Positions 1-9,390 of a DNA stretch of 64,000 bases are shown here, piece by piece (position 1 is the first letter of the stretch; every line of letters begins with the position of its first letter). Made by a program: the position numbers and the translations under genes. A model generated the notes under the pieces. The model ran no database searches and had not been told where the DNA came from. It worked only from the letters and a program-made list of their open reading frames with translations. The DNA comes from an uncultured Clostridia bacterium (GTDB lineage: Bacteria > Bacillota > Clostridia > Oscillospirales > Acutalibacteraceae), in the NCBI GenBank assembly GCA_947166135.1, contig CAMVDB010000003.1, forward strand, positions 35,674 through 99,673. The letters are read 5' to 3'.

Positions 1-58
1 CATCTGCGACCAGTTCGTTTTTCTTCTTCAAATATTTTTCTATTGATAACAGCTTCAT
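1..58 (-). CDS. N-terminal fragment of an unknown protein (MKLLSIEKYLKKKNELVAD...), runs off the window
   Basis: ATG on the minus strand at 58 with a strong RBS (ggagaggg) upstream; open to the window edge. Confidence 0.5.
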   Translation of the reverse strand, partial: MKLLSIEKYLKKKNELVAD

Positions 59-441
59 ATCATCACCCTCTCCGGATTATGCATAGGGTTTGGGACGTCC
101 CGCAGAGAAGATGAGTTGGATTGCAGGCCGAAAGCCAGCGTTTGGATGTGTTCCTATTTTATCACATATTTTGAAATATCAACATTGATAGAATAACTAA
201 AAATTATTCGGCTTTTTGTGCGTTTTGCTGTTTTGATGACCGAATGTTTCAAAATCACGCAGAATTCTTGAATTTATGCACCGTTTATGGTATTGTTAAC
301 AGGATAAAAGCGCGGACTGTTCACAGAAACAGGATACATGGATGCGATGTCTGAACGATCAAGTATGACCGACCGGCTGCACATGTGCAGTCGGCTTTGC
401 TGTTGTATAGGGTCGTTCTTAAACATAAGGTAGGGGAGAAT

Positions 442-2337
442 ATGGGTTCATTTACACAAACGGACAGTTTCCTGTTCCATCAGGGAACGAGTTACGAAGT
501 ATATAAGAAGATGGGCGCTCATACCGCCGCCGAGAACGGCGTCAGCGGTACGCGCTTCACTGTATGGGCGCCTCATGCACAGGCAGTGAGCGTTGTCATC
601 GAGACGGGTGACAGGGCAGGGGAGTATCCCATGGAGTTTACTGCCGACGGTATCCTGGAGGCGTTTGTCCCCGGGGTCGGGAGCGGCGATATCTACCGCT
701 ACGCCGTCACCGGTCCCGACGGAGAGAAGCGCCTAAAGAGCGATCCCTACTCCTTCCGCTATCAGCTCCGTCCCGATAACGGCTCGGTCGTTTGTCCGCT
801 CCGCGGTTATAAGTGGAACGACGACGAGTATATGGCACAGGTCGATAACAAGGCGGTCATCGAACGCCCCATGGCGATCTATGAGGTACACCTCGGTTCA
901 TGGAAGAAAGCGTATAAGGGTGAGGATGATCCCGACGGCTTTTTGAACTACCGCGAGCTGGGCGATCAGCTGGCGGATTACCTCAGCTACATGGGTTATA
1001 CCCACGTCGAGCTGATGGGTATCTGTGAATATCCCTTCGATCCCTCTTGGGGCTATCAGGTGACCGGTTACTTTGCTCCTACCTCGCGCTACGGTACGCC
1101 CAACGACCTGCGTTATCTGGTCGACCGCCTGCACCGCAGCGGGATCGCGGTCATCCTCGACTGGGTTCCCGCGCATTTTCCGAAGGACGATTTTGCGCTG
1201 GGGCGCTTTGACGGCACGCCGCTGTATGAGTCAGCTGATCCGCTGAGAGCGGAGTTCCCGATCTGGGGCACCTACGCCTTTGATCACGGCAAGCCCGAGG
1301 TGCGTTCCTTCCTGATCTCCAGCGCTTTCTACTGGATCAACGAGTTCCATATCGACGCGTTGCGCGTTGACGCGGTCGCCGCGATGCAGTACGCCGATTT
1401 CAGCCGTACCGAGTGGCGCCCGAACATCCACGGCGGTCATATCAACCTCGAGAGCACCGACTTCTTAAAGCAGCTCAACAGCGAGCTGACCCAGCGGACG
1501 AGGGGCTACCTGATGGCTGAGGATTCCTCCATCGAGCAGGGCATCACCAACGATATCCACATCGGCGGTCTGGGCTTCACCCTCAAGTGGAACATGGGCT
1601 GGATGTATGATACGCTGAAATATCTCTCATACGACTTTTACGAGCGCCGTTACCATCACGGCGAGCTGACCCATATCCCCGACTATGCCTATACGGAGAA
1701 TTTTATCTTAGTCCTGTCGCATGACGAGGTCAACGTCGGCAAGGGCTCGATCCTCGACAGGCTCTGCGGCAGCTATGAGGACCGTATCAATTCCGTCAAG
1801 GCGCTGTACGCCTTCCAGTTCACCTTCCCGGGTAAGAAGCTGCTGTTTATGGGGCTTGATTTCGCGCAGGACAGCGAGTGGGATTTCAGTAGATCGCTTG
1901 ACTGGCACCTTACCGAGGATCCCGCCCACCGCAACGTGATGCTGACGGTCAAAAATCTGCTGTCGGTCTACAGGGAGATCCCCGTTCTGCACCACGACTC
2001 CAAGGACAGCGCGACCTTCGAATGGGTGACGAAGAACTTCGCCGACGCCAACGTGATCGCCTACATTCGCAAGAATCCGTGGAACTACAGCGGCGCCGTG
2101 CTGGTGATCTGCAACTTCTCTCCGTGGCATCACAACGGCTACGCCTGCGGCGTTCCGATCGACGGCGATTATACGCGCGTATTCAGCACCTATGATACCG
2201 TTCCCGGACAGGGCGGTCCCGAGGAGCTCGGCGGTTATCCCGTGATGCACAGTGAGAACAATTGGTGCGACGGTAAGCCCTTCCGTCTGAGCTACGGTCT
2301 GAGACCGTTCGAGGTCGTTATCATCAAGCTGCCCTGA
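442..2337 (+). CDS. glgB: 1,4-alpha-glucan branching enzyme (GH13)
   Basis: GlgB/GH13 motifs (YEVHLGSW, DWVPAHFP, ALRVDAVAAM, AEDSS, LSHDEV); RBS aggggag before ATG at 442. Confidence 0.93.
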   Translation: MGSFTQTDSFLFHQGTSYEVYKKMGAHTAAENGVSGTRFTVWAPHAQAVSVVIETGDRAGEYPMEFTADGILEAFVPGVGSGDIYRYAVTGPDGEKRLKSDPYSFRYQLRPDNGSVVCPLRGYKWNDDEYMAQVDNKAVIERPMAIYEVHLGSWKKAYKGEDDPDGFLNYRELGDQLADYLSYMGYTHVELMGICEYPFDPSWGYQVTGYFAPTSRYGTPNDLRYLVDRLHRSGIAVILDWVPAHFPKDDFALGRFDGTPLYESADPLRAEFPIWGTYAFDHGKPEVRSFLISSAFYWINEFHIDALRVDAVAAMQYADFSRTEWRPNIHGGHINLESTDFLKQLNSELTQRTRGYLMAEDSSIEQGITNDIHIGGLGFTLKWNMGWMYDTLKYLSYDFYERRYHHGELTHIPDYAYTENFILVLSHDEVNVGKGSILDRLCGSYEDRINSVKALYAFQFTFPGKKLLFMGLDFAQDSEWDFSRSLDWHLTEDPAHRNVMLTVKNLLSVYREIPVLHHDSKDSATFEWVTKNFADANVIAYIRKNPWNYSGAVLVICNFSPWHHNGYACGVPIDGDYTRVFSTYDTVPGQGGPEELGGYPVMHSENNWCDGKPFRLSYGLRPFEVVIIKLP

Positions 2338-2360
2338 CAGCTTTGTACTATATGAAATGA

Positions 2361-2394
2361 AAACACCGACTGCTGTATGAAGCGGTCGGTGTTT
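2361..2394 (+). terminator. Hairpin AACACCGAC..GTCGGTGTT downstream of glgB
   Basis: 9-bp perfect stem followed by a T-rich tract. Confidence 0.6.
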
Positions 2395-2408
2395 GTGTAT
2401 GTCGATAT

Positions 2409-2840
2409 TCAGTGCTTCGGCGGTGTATACTCTGCCTTGCCGAAGGCGATGATCGGCGTAAAGATCTCGGGGAAGAAGCACATGCCGATCTTGAAGGCTG
2501 TCTTTTTACCGAAGCAGTTGCACAGGCGGTTGACGTGGATCACCTCCGAGATGATCGTGAAAAGTCCGGTCACGAGATCCAGCGTCAGATTGACCGTTTC
2601 GGGTAAGGCGGGTACCAGCTCCACTACGAGCTCCGCGATCCAGAAGATGACCTCCAGGATGAACCAGATATGCGCCATGCCGACGATATGGTGCGACAAA
2701 AAGAGATTGTAGAAGGGGATCAGTGCCTTCCAGCCCTTTTCTCCCGCTTTCTCGAGGATCTTCCACTCCGATATAATCAGAATGACATAAATGACAGCAA
2801 CGGCGATCAACAGGATCGTCATGCCTATGGTATTATCCAT
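2409..2840 (-). CDS. Small membrane protein, DUF5684-like
   Basis: WKILEKAGEKGWKALIPFYNLF pattern plus several TM segments. Confidence 0.7.
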   Translation of the reverse strand: MDNTIGMTILLIAVAVIYVILIISEWKILEKAGEKGWKALIPFYNLFLSHHIVGMAHIWFILEVIFWIAELVVELVPALPETVNLTLDLVTGLFTIISEVIHVNRLCNCFGKKTAFKIGMCFFPEIFTPIIAFGKAEYTPPKH

Positions 2841-2954
2841 ATTATCCGCCTCCGTTCTGCTGTCAGTCTATCATAATTCGCGCGTTTTTTCAACACTTTA
2901 CGGTGAAAGTGCTCTGAAAATCTCATTACGAAGACAGAGCCGCGAATCGTTCGT

Positions 2955-3437
2955 TCAGTCTGAGACCGTTTCCGCGTGAGTATCGGAGAGCGTGATCCGG
3001 ATGATCCGCTCGATCATGATATCGACGGTCGGGATCCGCCTGTCGTCGATATCGTCCGAGCCGTAGAAGATCAGCTTCTTTCCGACAGGATCGATCTTTT
3101 TTATGATACCGTTAAAGGGCTCGTAGCTGCCGCCCTGCTTGTATTGATCGGGAATGAAGTAGGTGAGCGATACGGCGGGATGGGCGCCGCTCTCCGTCAG
3201 GCGATGGATCTCGGCGATCACGCCGTTGATGAGCTCGATCTCGCTGTCCGAAAGCTCGATCTCGCTGTCCGTCAACCGCGCCGTCTCGACCATCATATCG
3301 TCATAGCCCGACAGCGCCGCGAAGGGCGCGAACTGCGCCGCGCGGTCGTAGAGCGACATGTGCGGTCGGGTCTCGCTTTGGTGATGCGGCAGGTCGATGA
3401 TGTCGGCGTATACCGCTCTTGCGTCTTGCTTTTCCAT
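2955..3437 (-). CDS. YolD-like protein
   Basis: YDRAAQFAPFAALSGYDDM motif; directly follows a Y-family polymerase gene. Confidence 0.75.
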   Translation of the reverse strand: MEKQDARAVYADIIDLPHHQSETRPHMSLYDRAAQFAPFAALSGYDDMMVETARLTDSEIELSDSEIELINGVIAEIHRLTESGAHPAVSLTYFIPDQYKQGGSYEPFNGIIKKIDPVGKKLIFYGSDDIDDRRIPTVDIMIERIIRITLSDTHAETVSD

Positions 3438-5008
3438 CAGTCCGCCTTGTGACCTCCTATCTGTCCGTTTCGTTCGATCGTCGTCGCGCCTTCCTTGAGG
3501 TTCATCCCCTTGAGGACGGCGTTCTTGCCGTAGCGGTGCTGTAATCTGAGCATGGTGTTCTGGATGCTGCGCTCCTTCTGTGCCGTGATACGCTCCCGCT
3601 CCTCCTTCTCATAGTCGGTGAACAGGCTGAGCTGTTCGGCTTCGGGCGCTTTAAGTTCCGTTTCCGCTTTCAGGTAACAGGCGGAGATGTTCAGCCTGCG
3701 GATCAGCAGATCGGGGTCGACGACCCTGGTGTACAGCGCCATCACGGTATCCATGATCTTGCGCGTGCTGTTCGTATAGCTGTCGAGATTTCCTGTGCCG
3801 TGCGCGTGCTTGGGGACGATTCTGCCGTAATGATCGGCGGAGACCTTCCCCGTATACGGCTCGCCCGTCTTGCGGACGACGTAGACCGTGTCGCTGACGG
3901 TCCTGCCTGCCGAGAGCACCTTCAGGCTCTCTCTGTCGTAGCCGATGGTCAGCACGATCTGCCGCGTGACCAGCCCCTTTTGAACGAGGTCGAGGACGAG
4001 CAGCTCCGTCATCTCGCGGATGATCAGCCGTCCCTTGTCATAGCCGTAGGGCTCCTTCAATACCTGTCCCGACGACAGGGAATTGGCGGTCGGGCGGTAG
4101 CTTTTGATATGCTTGATCGTCGTCGGTTCCCAGCCCCACGCGTGATCGATCAGGAGCTCCGCGTTGATGCCGAAGGTCTTGTACAGGATATCCTCGCACG
4201 AAGGGGAGAGGGAGAACCGCGCGATATCGCCCATCGTATACAGCCCCAGCGCTTCAAGCTTCGTACTGTAGCCGCGGCCTACGCGCCAGAAGTCCGTCAG
4301 CGGACGGTGACGCCAGAGGAGCTCCCGGTATCTGCGCTCGTCCAGCTCGGCGACGCGCACGCCGTCCTTGTCGGGCTTGACGTGTTTCGCGACGATATCC
4401 ATCGCGACCTTCGACAGGTAGAGGTTGGTGCCGATGCCCGCCGTCGCGGTGATTCCCGTCGTATACAGCACCTCGCGGATCATCGTCATCGCCAGCTCGT
4501 GCGCCGTCATGCGGTACAGCGGCAGGTAGTGGGTCGCGTCGATGAACACCTCGTCGATCGAGTAGACGTGGATATCCTCGGGCGCGATATATTTCAGATA
4601 GATCGAATAGATGCGCGAGCTGTATTGCTCGTACAGCCGCATGCGCGGCGGGGCGACGTAGTAGGACAGCTCCAGCGACGGGTCGCGCTCGAGCGTCGGC
4701 GCGTCAAAGGAAGCGGAGCTGAAGTGATATTCGCCGTTCTCATCCTTTCGGATATGACCGTTCTTGACCGCGTTGTGCAGCCGTTCGCTGTTGACCTCCC
4801 GTACCCGCTGCACGACCTCGAACAGCCTCGCTCTGCCCGAGATGCCGTGCGCCTTCAGGGAAGGGGAGACGGCGAGACAGATCGTCTTTTCCGTTCTCGA
4901 AGAATCGGCGACGACTAAATTGGTGGAGAGCGGGTCGAAATGCCTTTCAACGCACTCGACGCTGGCGTAAAAGCTCTTTAAGTCGATCGCGATATAGGTG
5001 CGTTCCAT
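3437..5008 (-). CDS. Y-family DNA polymerase (UmuC/DinB-like)
   Basis: MERTYIAIDLKSFYASVE and VYSIDEVFIDAT motifs; start at 5008. Confidence 0.92.
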   Translation of the reverse strand: MERTYIAIDLKSFYASVECVERHFDPLSTNLVVADSSRTEKTICLAVSPSLKAHGISGRARLFEVVQRVREVNSERLHNAVKNGHIRKDENGEYHFSSASFDAPTLERDPSLELSYYVAPPRMRLYEQYSSRIYSIYLKYIAPEDIHVYSIDEVFIDATHYLPLYRMTAHELAMTMIREVLYTTGITATAGIGTNLYLSKVAMDIVAKHVKPDKDGVRVAELDERRYRELLWRHRPLTDFWRVGRGYSTKLEALGLYTMGDIARFSLSPSCEDILYKTFGINAELLIDHAWGWEPTTIKHIKSYRPTANSLSSGQVLKEPYGYDKGRLIIREMTELLVLDLVQKGLVTRQIVLTIGYDRESLKVLSAGRTVSDTVYVVRKTGEPYTGKVSADHYGRIVPKHAHGTGNLDSYTNSTRKIMDTVMALYTRVVDPDLLIRRLNISACYLKAETELKAPEAEQLSLFTDYEKEERERITAQKERSIQNTMLRLQHRYGKNAVLKGMNLKEGATTIERNGQIGGHKAD

Positions 5009-5099
5009 TCCGACATCCCCTTTCCTTAAGCAACCGAGAACAAATCCGAACCCGGTTTTGACGGGCATATTTCCGCCCGCTCTTTGTTAAAATCTTAAA

Positions 5100-5378
5100 T
5101 TATCCGGCAAGCGGCTTTTCGACATACCATCTGCCGATTCTGGACGCAAACAGGCTGTCGGTTCTTTCGAAGAACAGGTGCCGTTCCTCTCCCTGTATCA
5201 CGACCGTGTAACAGGCTCCGCTGTGACCGCTGCTGAGCGTGGACGCGGGGCGAAAATCCCTGACTGCCTCGATCTTGAACGTCCTCCCGTCCGACCATGT
5301 GATGGTACGCGGCAGCATGTATCCCGTGGAGTCAAAGTCGGAGTTTACCTTGACGTAAATCTTTATATAGCGTTGCAT
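5100..5378 (-). CDS. Hypothetical protein of the YolD/polymerase cluster
   Basis: 92-aa ORF, same orientation and cluster. Confidence 0.55.
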   Translation of the reverse strand: MQRYIKIYVKVNSDFDSTGYMLPRTITWSDGRTFKIEAVRDFRPASTLSSGHSGACYTVVIQGEERHLFFERTDSLFASRIGRWYVEKPLAG

Positions 5379-5481
5379 GATGAACCCTCACGAAATCATA
5401 TTGCATCTTATAGAACAAATGTACTACAAATTGACCGAAAAGTCAATAGTAAAATTATCCGTGATCCGAGATTATTCTCGG

Positions 5482-5510
5482 TTGCTTAGCGTATGAAAGT
5501 ATGTTATACT
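5482..5510 (+). promoter_or_regulatory. Sigma-A-like promoter TTGCTT-17-TATACT
   Basis: Hexamers with 17-bp spacing upstream of the 5542 CDS. Confidence 0.5.
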
Positions 5511-5541
5511 CTCTATATGCGATTATTTTCAAGGAGGATTC

Positions 5542-6687
5542 ATGTTGGAGAATAAGACGAAAAGTACCGCGACTCCGTGGAAGGTGCTGTCCGCGATTTT
5601 GGCGTTCGCGCTGATCGCGGTATCATGCGCATGGGCTTTCACGGCGAACGGAAGTAAGGGTCAGCCGACCGATAAAGCCGGGACGGAGGCTCCTGCGACG
5701 GCGGATCAGGGTAAAGCGCTGTCTGCCGATAAAATACAGCAGAAGAGAAAGGTCATCATCGATACCGATACCGCCGGCGATGACGCCGCGGCGCTGATCA
5801 TCGCGGCAAAGGATCCGAACGTCGAGATCCTCGGCGTAACGGTCTCCGAAGGCAACGTCAAGCTGGATCAGGCGGTCAAAAACGCTTTGATGACGCTTGA
5901 GGCTGCGGGCAGTGACGCGCCGGTTTATGCGGGCGCGGACGTTACCTATACCGGTAATCCGCGCGATGTGTTCAGCGTGTTCGGCAAGGACGGCATGGGC
6001 GATCAGGACCTGATCCATCCGACGCGTAAGGCGGCGGACGGCAGTGCGATCGACTTCATCCTCGATACGATCAAGGCGAACCCCGACGAGGTGGAGATCA
6101 TCGCGCTCGGTCCCGTGACGAATCTGGCGCTCGCCTTCGATAAGGACGCGAAAACGATGAAGCGCGTCAAGCGCTATTGGTCGATGGGCACCACGGGCTT
6201 CGGTCACGGTAACGCGACCCCCGTAGCGGAGTTCAACGTCTATCACGACGCCGAAGCATACAAGGTTTTTGCCGAATCGGGCGTTCCGGTCACGGTGCTC
6301 GGACTCGATATGATGAACGACGATGTCATCCATACGAAGGAATGGCTCGATGAAATCGCCTCCAAGGGCGGTTTATCGGAATTTTTTGCCAAGTCGTTCA
6401 GCGGTCTTGTCAAGTTCAATGAGCAAGCGAACGGTAAGGCGTACGCCGATAATCCCGACGGCACCTGCATGGCGTGTGTGCTTTGGGACGGCTTTATACA
6501 GGACACCGAGGCATGCCATCCGGTCGTGATGACCGAGGATAACGAGACCTACGGTCAGGTCGTACTGTATAAGAAGAGCCGCGGTTACGATTCCGGCATC
6601 ACCTTTGAGGATTACAACTTCAACGTGATTACTAAGATAAACAGCAAGGGCTTCAGGGAGAAGCTGGCTTCACTGTTGGAGCAGTAA
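5542..6687 (+). CDS. Exported/membrane-anchored inosine-uridine preferring nucleoside hydrolase family protein
   Basis: IIDTDTAGDDAAALIIA and ALGPVTNLALA motifs; N-terminal hydrophobic segment; RBS aaggagg. Confidence 0.88.
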   Translation: MLENKTKSTATPWKVLSAILAFALIAVSCAWAFTANGSKGQPTDKAGTEAPATADQGKALSADKIQQKRKVIIDTDTAGDDAAALIIAAKDPNVEILGVTVSEGNVKLDQAVKNALMTLEAAGSDAPVYAGADVTYTGNPRDVFSVFGKDGMGDQDLIHPTRKAADGSAIDFILDTIKANPDEVEIIALGPVTNLALAFDKDAKTMKRVKRYWSMGTTGFGHGNATPVAEFNVYHDAEAYKVFAESGVPVTVLGLDMMNDDVIHTKEWLDEIASKGGLSEFFAKSFSGLVKFNEQANGKAYADNPDGTCMACVLWDGFIQDTEACHPVVMTEDNETYGQVVLYKKSRGYDSGITFEDYNFNVITKINSKGFREKLASLLEQ

Positions 6688-6850
6688 AGCGGATGATATT
6701 TCATCCTTTACTTTCCTCAATTGTATGGCGTTTTAATTCTTAATAGGAAAAATAATAGCTCATAGATCAAGTTTAAAAGATCGGTAAATGCCGGACAGTC
6801 AAGCGCTGTCCGGCATTCTTGTGCCCTGTTACGGCACCGGCTGTAACAGG

Positions 6851-7387
6851 CTATCTGTCTTTTCTTTTCTTAAAGCAATTTTTGTCGTAGCTCGGATTGA
6901 AGGCGTAGAAGTTCTTGCTGTCGAGCTGATCGGTCAGCAGTCGCAGGTTCTCGCCGAAGCGCTGGTAGTGTACGACCTCGCGCGCCCTGAGGAAGCGGAT
7001 CGGGTCGATGACGTCGGGATCGTCACAGAAGCGCAGGATATTGTCATAAGTGGTGCGCGCCTTCTGCTCCGCCGCCATGGACTCATGCAGGTCGGTGATC
7101 GCGTCGCCCTTGCTGGCGATCGCCATGGCGTTGAACGGCACGCCTGCCGCCGAGGCGGGATAGATACCGGCGGTGTGATCGACAAAGTATGCGTCGAGTC
7201 CCGCCTTCTTGATCTCCTCGGGGCTGACGCCCTTGGTCAGCTGATAGATGATCGCGCCGACCATCTCGAGATGGTTCAGCTCTTCGGTACCGACATCGGT
7301 CAACGTCGCCTTCAATTCCGGCATCGGCATCGCAAATCGCTGAGATAAATAGCGGGTCGAAGCCCCCAGCTCACCGTCGGGACCCCC
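6851..7387 (-). pseudogene. cotJC: 3' portion of cotJC (manganese catalase/spore coat protein), separated from its 5' end by the prophage
   Basis: GGPDGELGASTRYLSQRFAMPMPELKATLTDVGTEELNHLEMVG is CotJC-like; lacks the usual ~30 N-terminal residues, which are found at 48766-48857. Confidence 0.92.
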
Positions 7388-7407
7388 ATACACCAAAAAA
7401 CGGTAAT
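7383..7407. other. Prophage attachment junction, left
   Basis: CotJC coding sequence passes into the attP half-arm TTACCGTTTTTTGGTGTATG (minus-strand reading). Confidence 0.85.
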
Positions 7408-7409
7408 GA

Positions 7410-8855
7410 TCAGATATAAAAAAACAGCTGTATCGAAGTGCTCTTTCGATCGAACACGATTTTGTCGATGAAGCTGCGGATCAGCTCGTTTTTATCCTCC
7501 TCGCTCACTGTGGGGTCTCTGAGCGTCGCCACGGCGTTTTTATGTTCGTCGATCAGTTTCTTCCTGAGCTGCGCTTCCGTGTGCTGTGGCTTGATCTCCT
7601 GCGCCCTGAGCGCGGTTATACGCTCGTCGATTATCCGGCGGCTCTCCTTCAGCTCCTCGATGGTATAGACGCCTGCCTCGAACGCTTCCTTGATCCGCTT
7701 ATATTTCAGCTTTTCCTTTTGGATCAGCGCGTCGATATCGATCTCGGTTTTTTCCTCAGTGGGGCGGGTGTTCTTGATCTTGATATTGAATATACCGGTC
7801 TCGAAGGCGGTCTCGATGCCGGTCAGCACCATCTCATTGAGCTTTGCGATCGTGATATGATGTGAGGTTTTACACTGACCGTGGTTGTATTTAATACACT
7901 GCAAAGAGGTTCCCTTGATAGCAGCGGCGAGGCTTGACCCGCAGTCGGAGCATTTGACCAGTCCGTGCAGCATATACATGTATTTCTTCCCGCTGGTGTG
8001 GGCGTAGCGGTTATACTTCTTCTGTTGGCGTTCGTAGATCGTCTGAACCTTATTGAAGCTCTCCTCGTCGATGATCGGCTCATGCTGACCGTCGGTGATC
8101 ATGATGTTCGGGTCGTCATAGTTGCGGCGGGTCCTACCGGTAGGGTTCCAGCGAATCTTCCCGATGTACACCGGGTTGTGAAGAATATAGTCGACAGTGC
8201 GATTCTCCCACAGGTTGCCGCGGGTGGTGCGGATCCCCATATCGTTGAGCTTGCGCGCGATCTGTATTGCCGACATCCCGTTCAGATAGTCGGCGTAGAT
8301 CTGCCTGACCATCGGAGCGGTCTCCGGATTGACGACGTACTGCTTATCGACGATATCATATCCGAACGACGGGATCGATACGGCGCCGCCGCGCTCGACC
8401 TTCTCGGTCATGCCGCGCTTGACCTCTCCTGAAAGGTTGATGCTGTAAAATTCGTCGAACCATTCGATGATGCGCTCGATCAGACTGCCGAAGGGACCGT
8501 CAATGATCGGCTCCGAAATCGACTTGACCTCGATATCATTCCTTGACAGCATACCCTTGTAGAAGATACTCTCCTCCTGGTTACGGGCAAAACGGCTGAA
8601 CTTCCACAGCAGAACGGCAGAGAACGGCGCGGGCTTCTGCTTCGCGGTCGCGATCATCCGGATGAACTCCGGGCGCTTCTCGGCTTTTCTGCCGCTGATA
8701 CCGTCGTCGCGGAAGATATACTCGTTCGGCACGATATAGCCGTGCTGCTTCGCGTACTTGCGGATCTCCTTAATCTGGCTGTCGGGGGAGAGCTCCGTCT
8801 GATTGTCGGTGCTGACACGGATGTACGCCGCGGCAGTTTTCAACTCAATATTCAT
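7410..8855 (-). CDS. int: Large serine recombinase (prophage integrase)
   Basis: AAYIRVSTDNQ catalytic motif, recombinase domain, Cys zinc ribbon (CSDCGSSLAAAIKGTSLQC), coiled-coil C-terminus; abuts the att junction; RBS gaggtg. Confidence 0.95.
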   Translation of the reverse strand: MNIELKTAAAYIRVSTDNQTELSPDSQIKEIRKYAKQHGYIVPNEYIFRDDGISGRKAEKRPEFIRMIATAKQKPAPFSAVLLWKFSRFARNQEESIFYKGMLSRNDIEVKSISEPIIDGPFGSLIERIIEWFDEFYSINLSGEVKRGMTEKVERGGAVSIPSFGYDIVDKQYVVNPETAPMVRQIYADYLNGMSAIQIARKLNDMGIRTTRGNLWENRTVDYILHNPVYIGKIRWNPTGRTRRNYDDPNIMITDGQHEPIIDEESFNKVQTIYERQQKKYNRYAHTSGKKYMYMLHGLVKCSDCGSSLAAAIKGTSLQCIKYNHGQCKTSHHITIAKLNEMVLTGIETAFETGIFNIKIKNTRPTEEKTEIDIDALIQKEKLKYKRIKEAFEAGVYTIEELKESRRIIDERITALRAQEIKPQHTEAQLRKKLIDEHKNAVATLRDPTVSEEDKNELIRSFIDKIVFDRKSTSIQLFFYI

Positions 8856-8978
8856 GTTACACCTCAAAAAGGGTATAAAAATCCCCTTGTAATTTGTATT
8901 GCAAAATTCACAAGGGTATGATAGAATATTGACATGGTTGTCAGACCATATTCGTATAGCACCCTTGTGTTATGCGAG

Positions 8979-9019
8979 CCGCTCTATCCTGCTGGAACAG
9001 GGTAGGGCGGTTTTTTTTT
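8979..9019 (+). terminator. Strong intrinsic terminator with no plus-strand ORF upstream
   Basis: CCGCTCTATCCTG-ctggaa-CAGGGTAGGGCGG hairpin followed by T9. Confidence 0.65.
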
Positions 9020-9113
9020 ATTGAAAGTATAGTTATAGATATTAGTTGGAATAATGCAAAGTAATGAGAAAAGTAATTACTTTTGAAGAGCTATCGATAA
9101 AAACGGGGTTGAT

Positions 9114-9317
9114 TTATCGATTGGTATTCAACTTTGAATGATTGGTGTTCATGTTTTCCCGATCGGCGGCGAGCTGCTTCATGAGTTCCAGCGTCTGCCG
9201 TTTCTCCTCGTCCGTCATCAGCCGATACCGGAGCAGCAGCTCGATCTCCTTGCCGGTTAGATCGCGGAGGTTCAAACTGTCGTCAATTGTTATATGTAAA
9301 TTTTCGTCAGTGATCAT
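9114..9317 (-). CDS. Small hypothetical protein
   Basis: 67 aa with RBS aaagagg. Confidence 0.55.
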   Translation of the reverse strand: MITDENLHITIDDSLNLRDLTGKEIELLLRYRLMTDEEKRQTLELMKQLAADRENMNTNHSKLNTNR

Positions 9318-9331
9318 GAGCGACCTCTTTG

Positions 9332-9360
9332 TTGAAAAATAATAAGAGCTATGCTATTAT
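9332..9360 (+). promoter_or_regulatory. Promoter TTGAAA-17-TATTAT for the prophage lipoprotein
   Basis: Consensus-like hexamers with 17-bp spacer just upstream of 9391. Confidence 0.6.
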
Positions 9361-9390
9361 ATAAACAGTAAGTATGAAAGAAGGGGTTTC

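Noticed and set aside
3800-4918. 372-aa plus-strand ORF opposite the Y-family polymerase
   Set aside because: Shadow ORF, Arg/Asp/Val-rich, no RBS or family motif.
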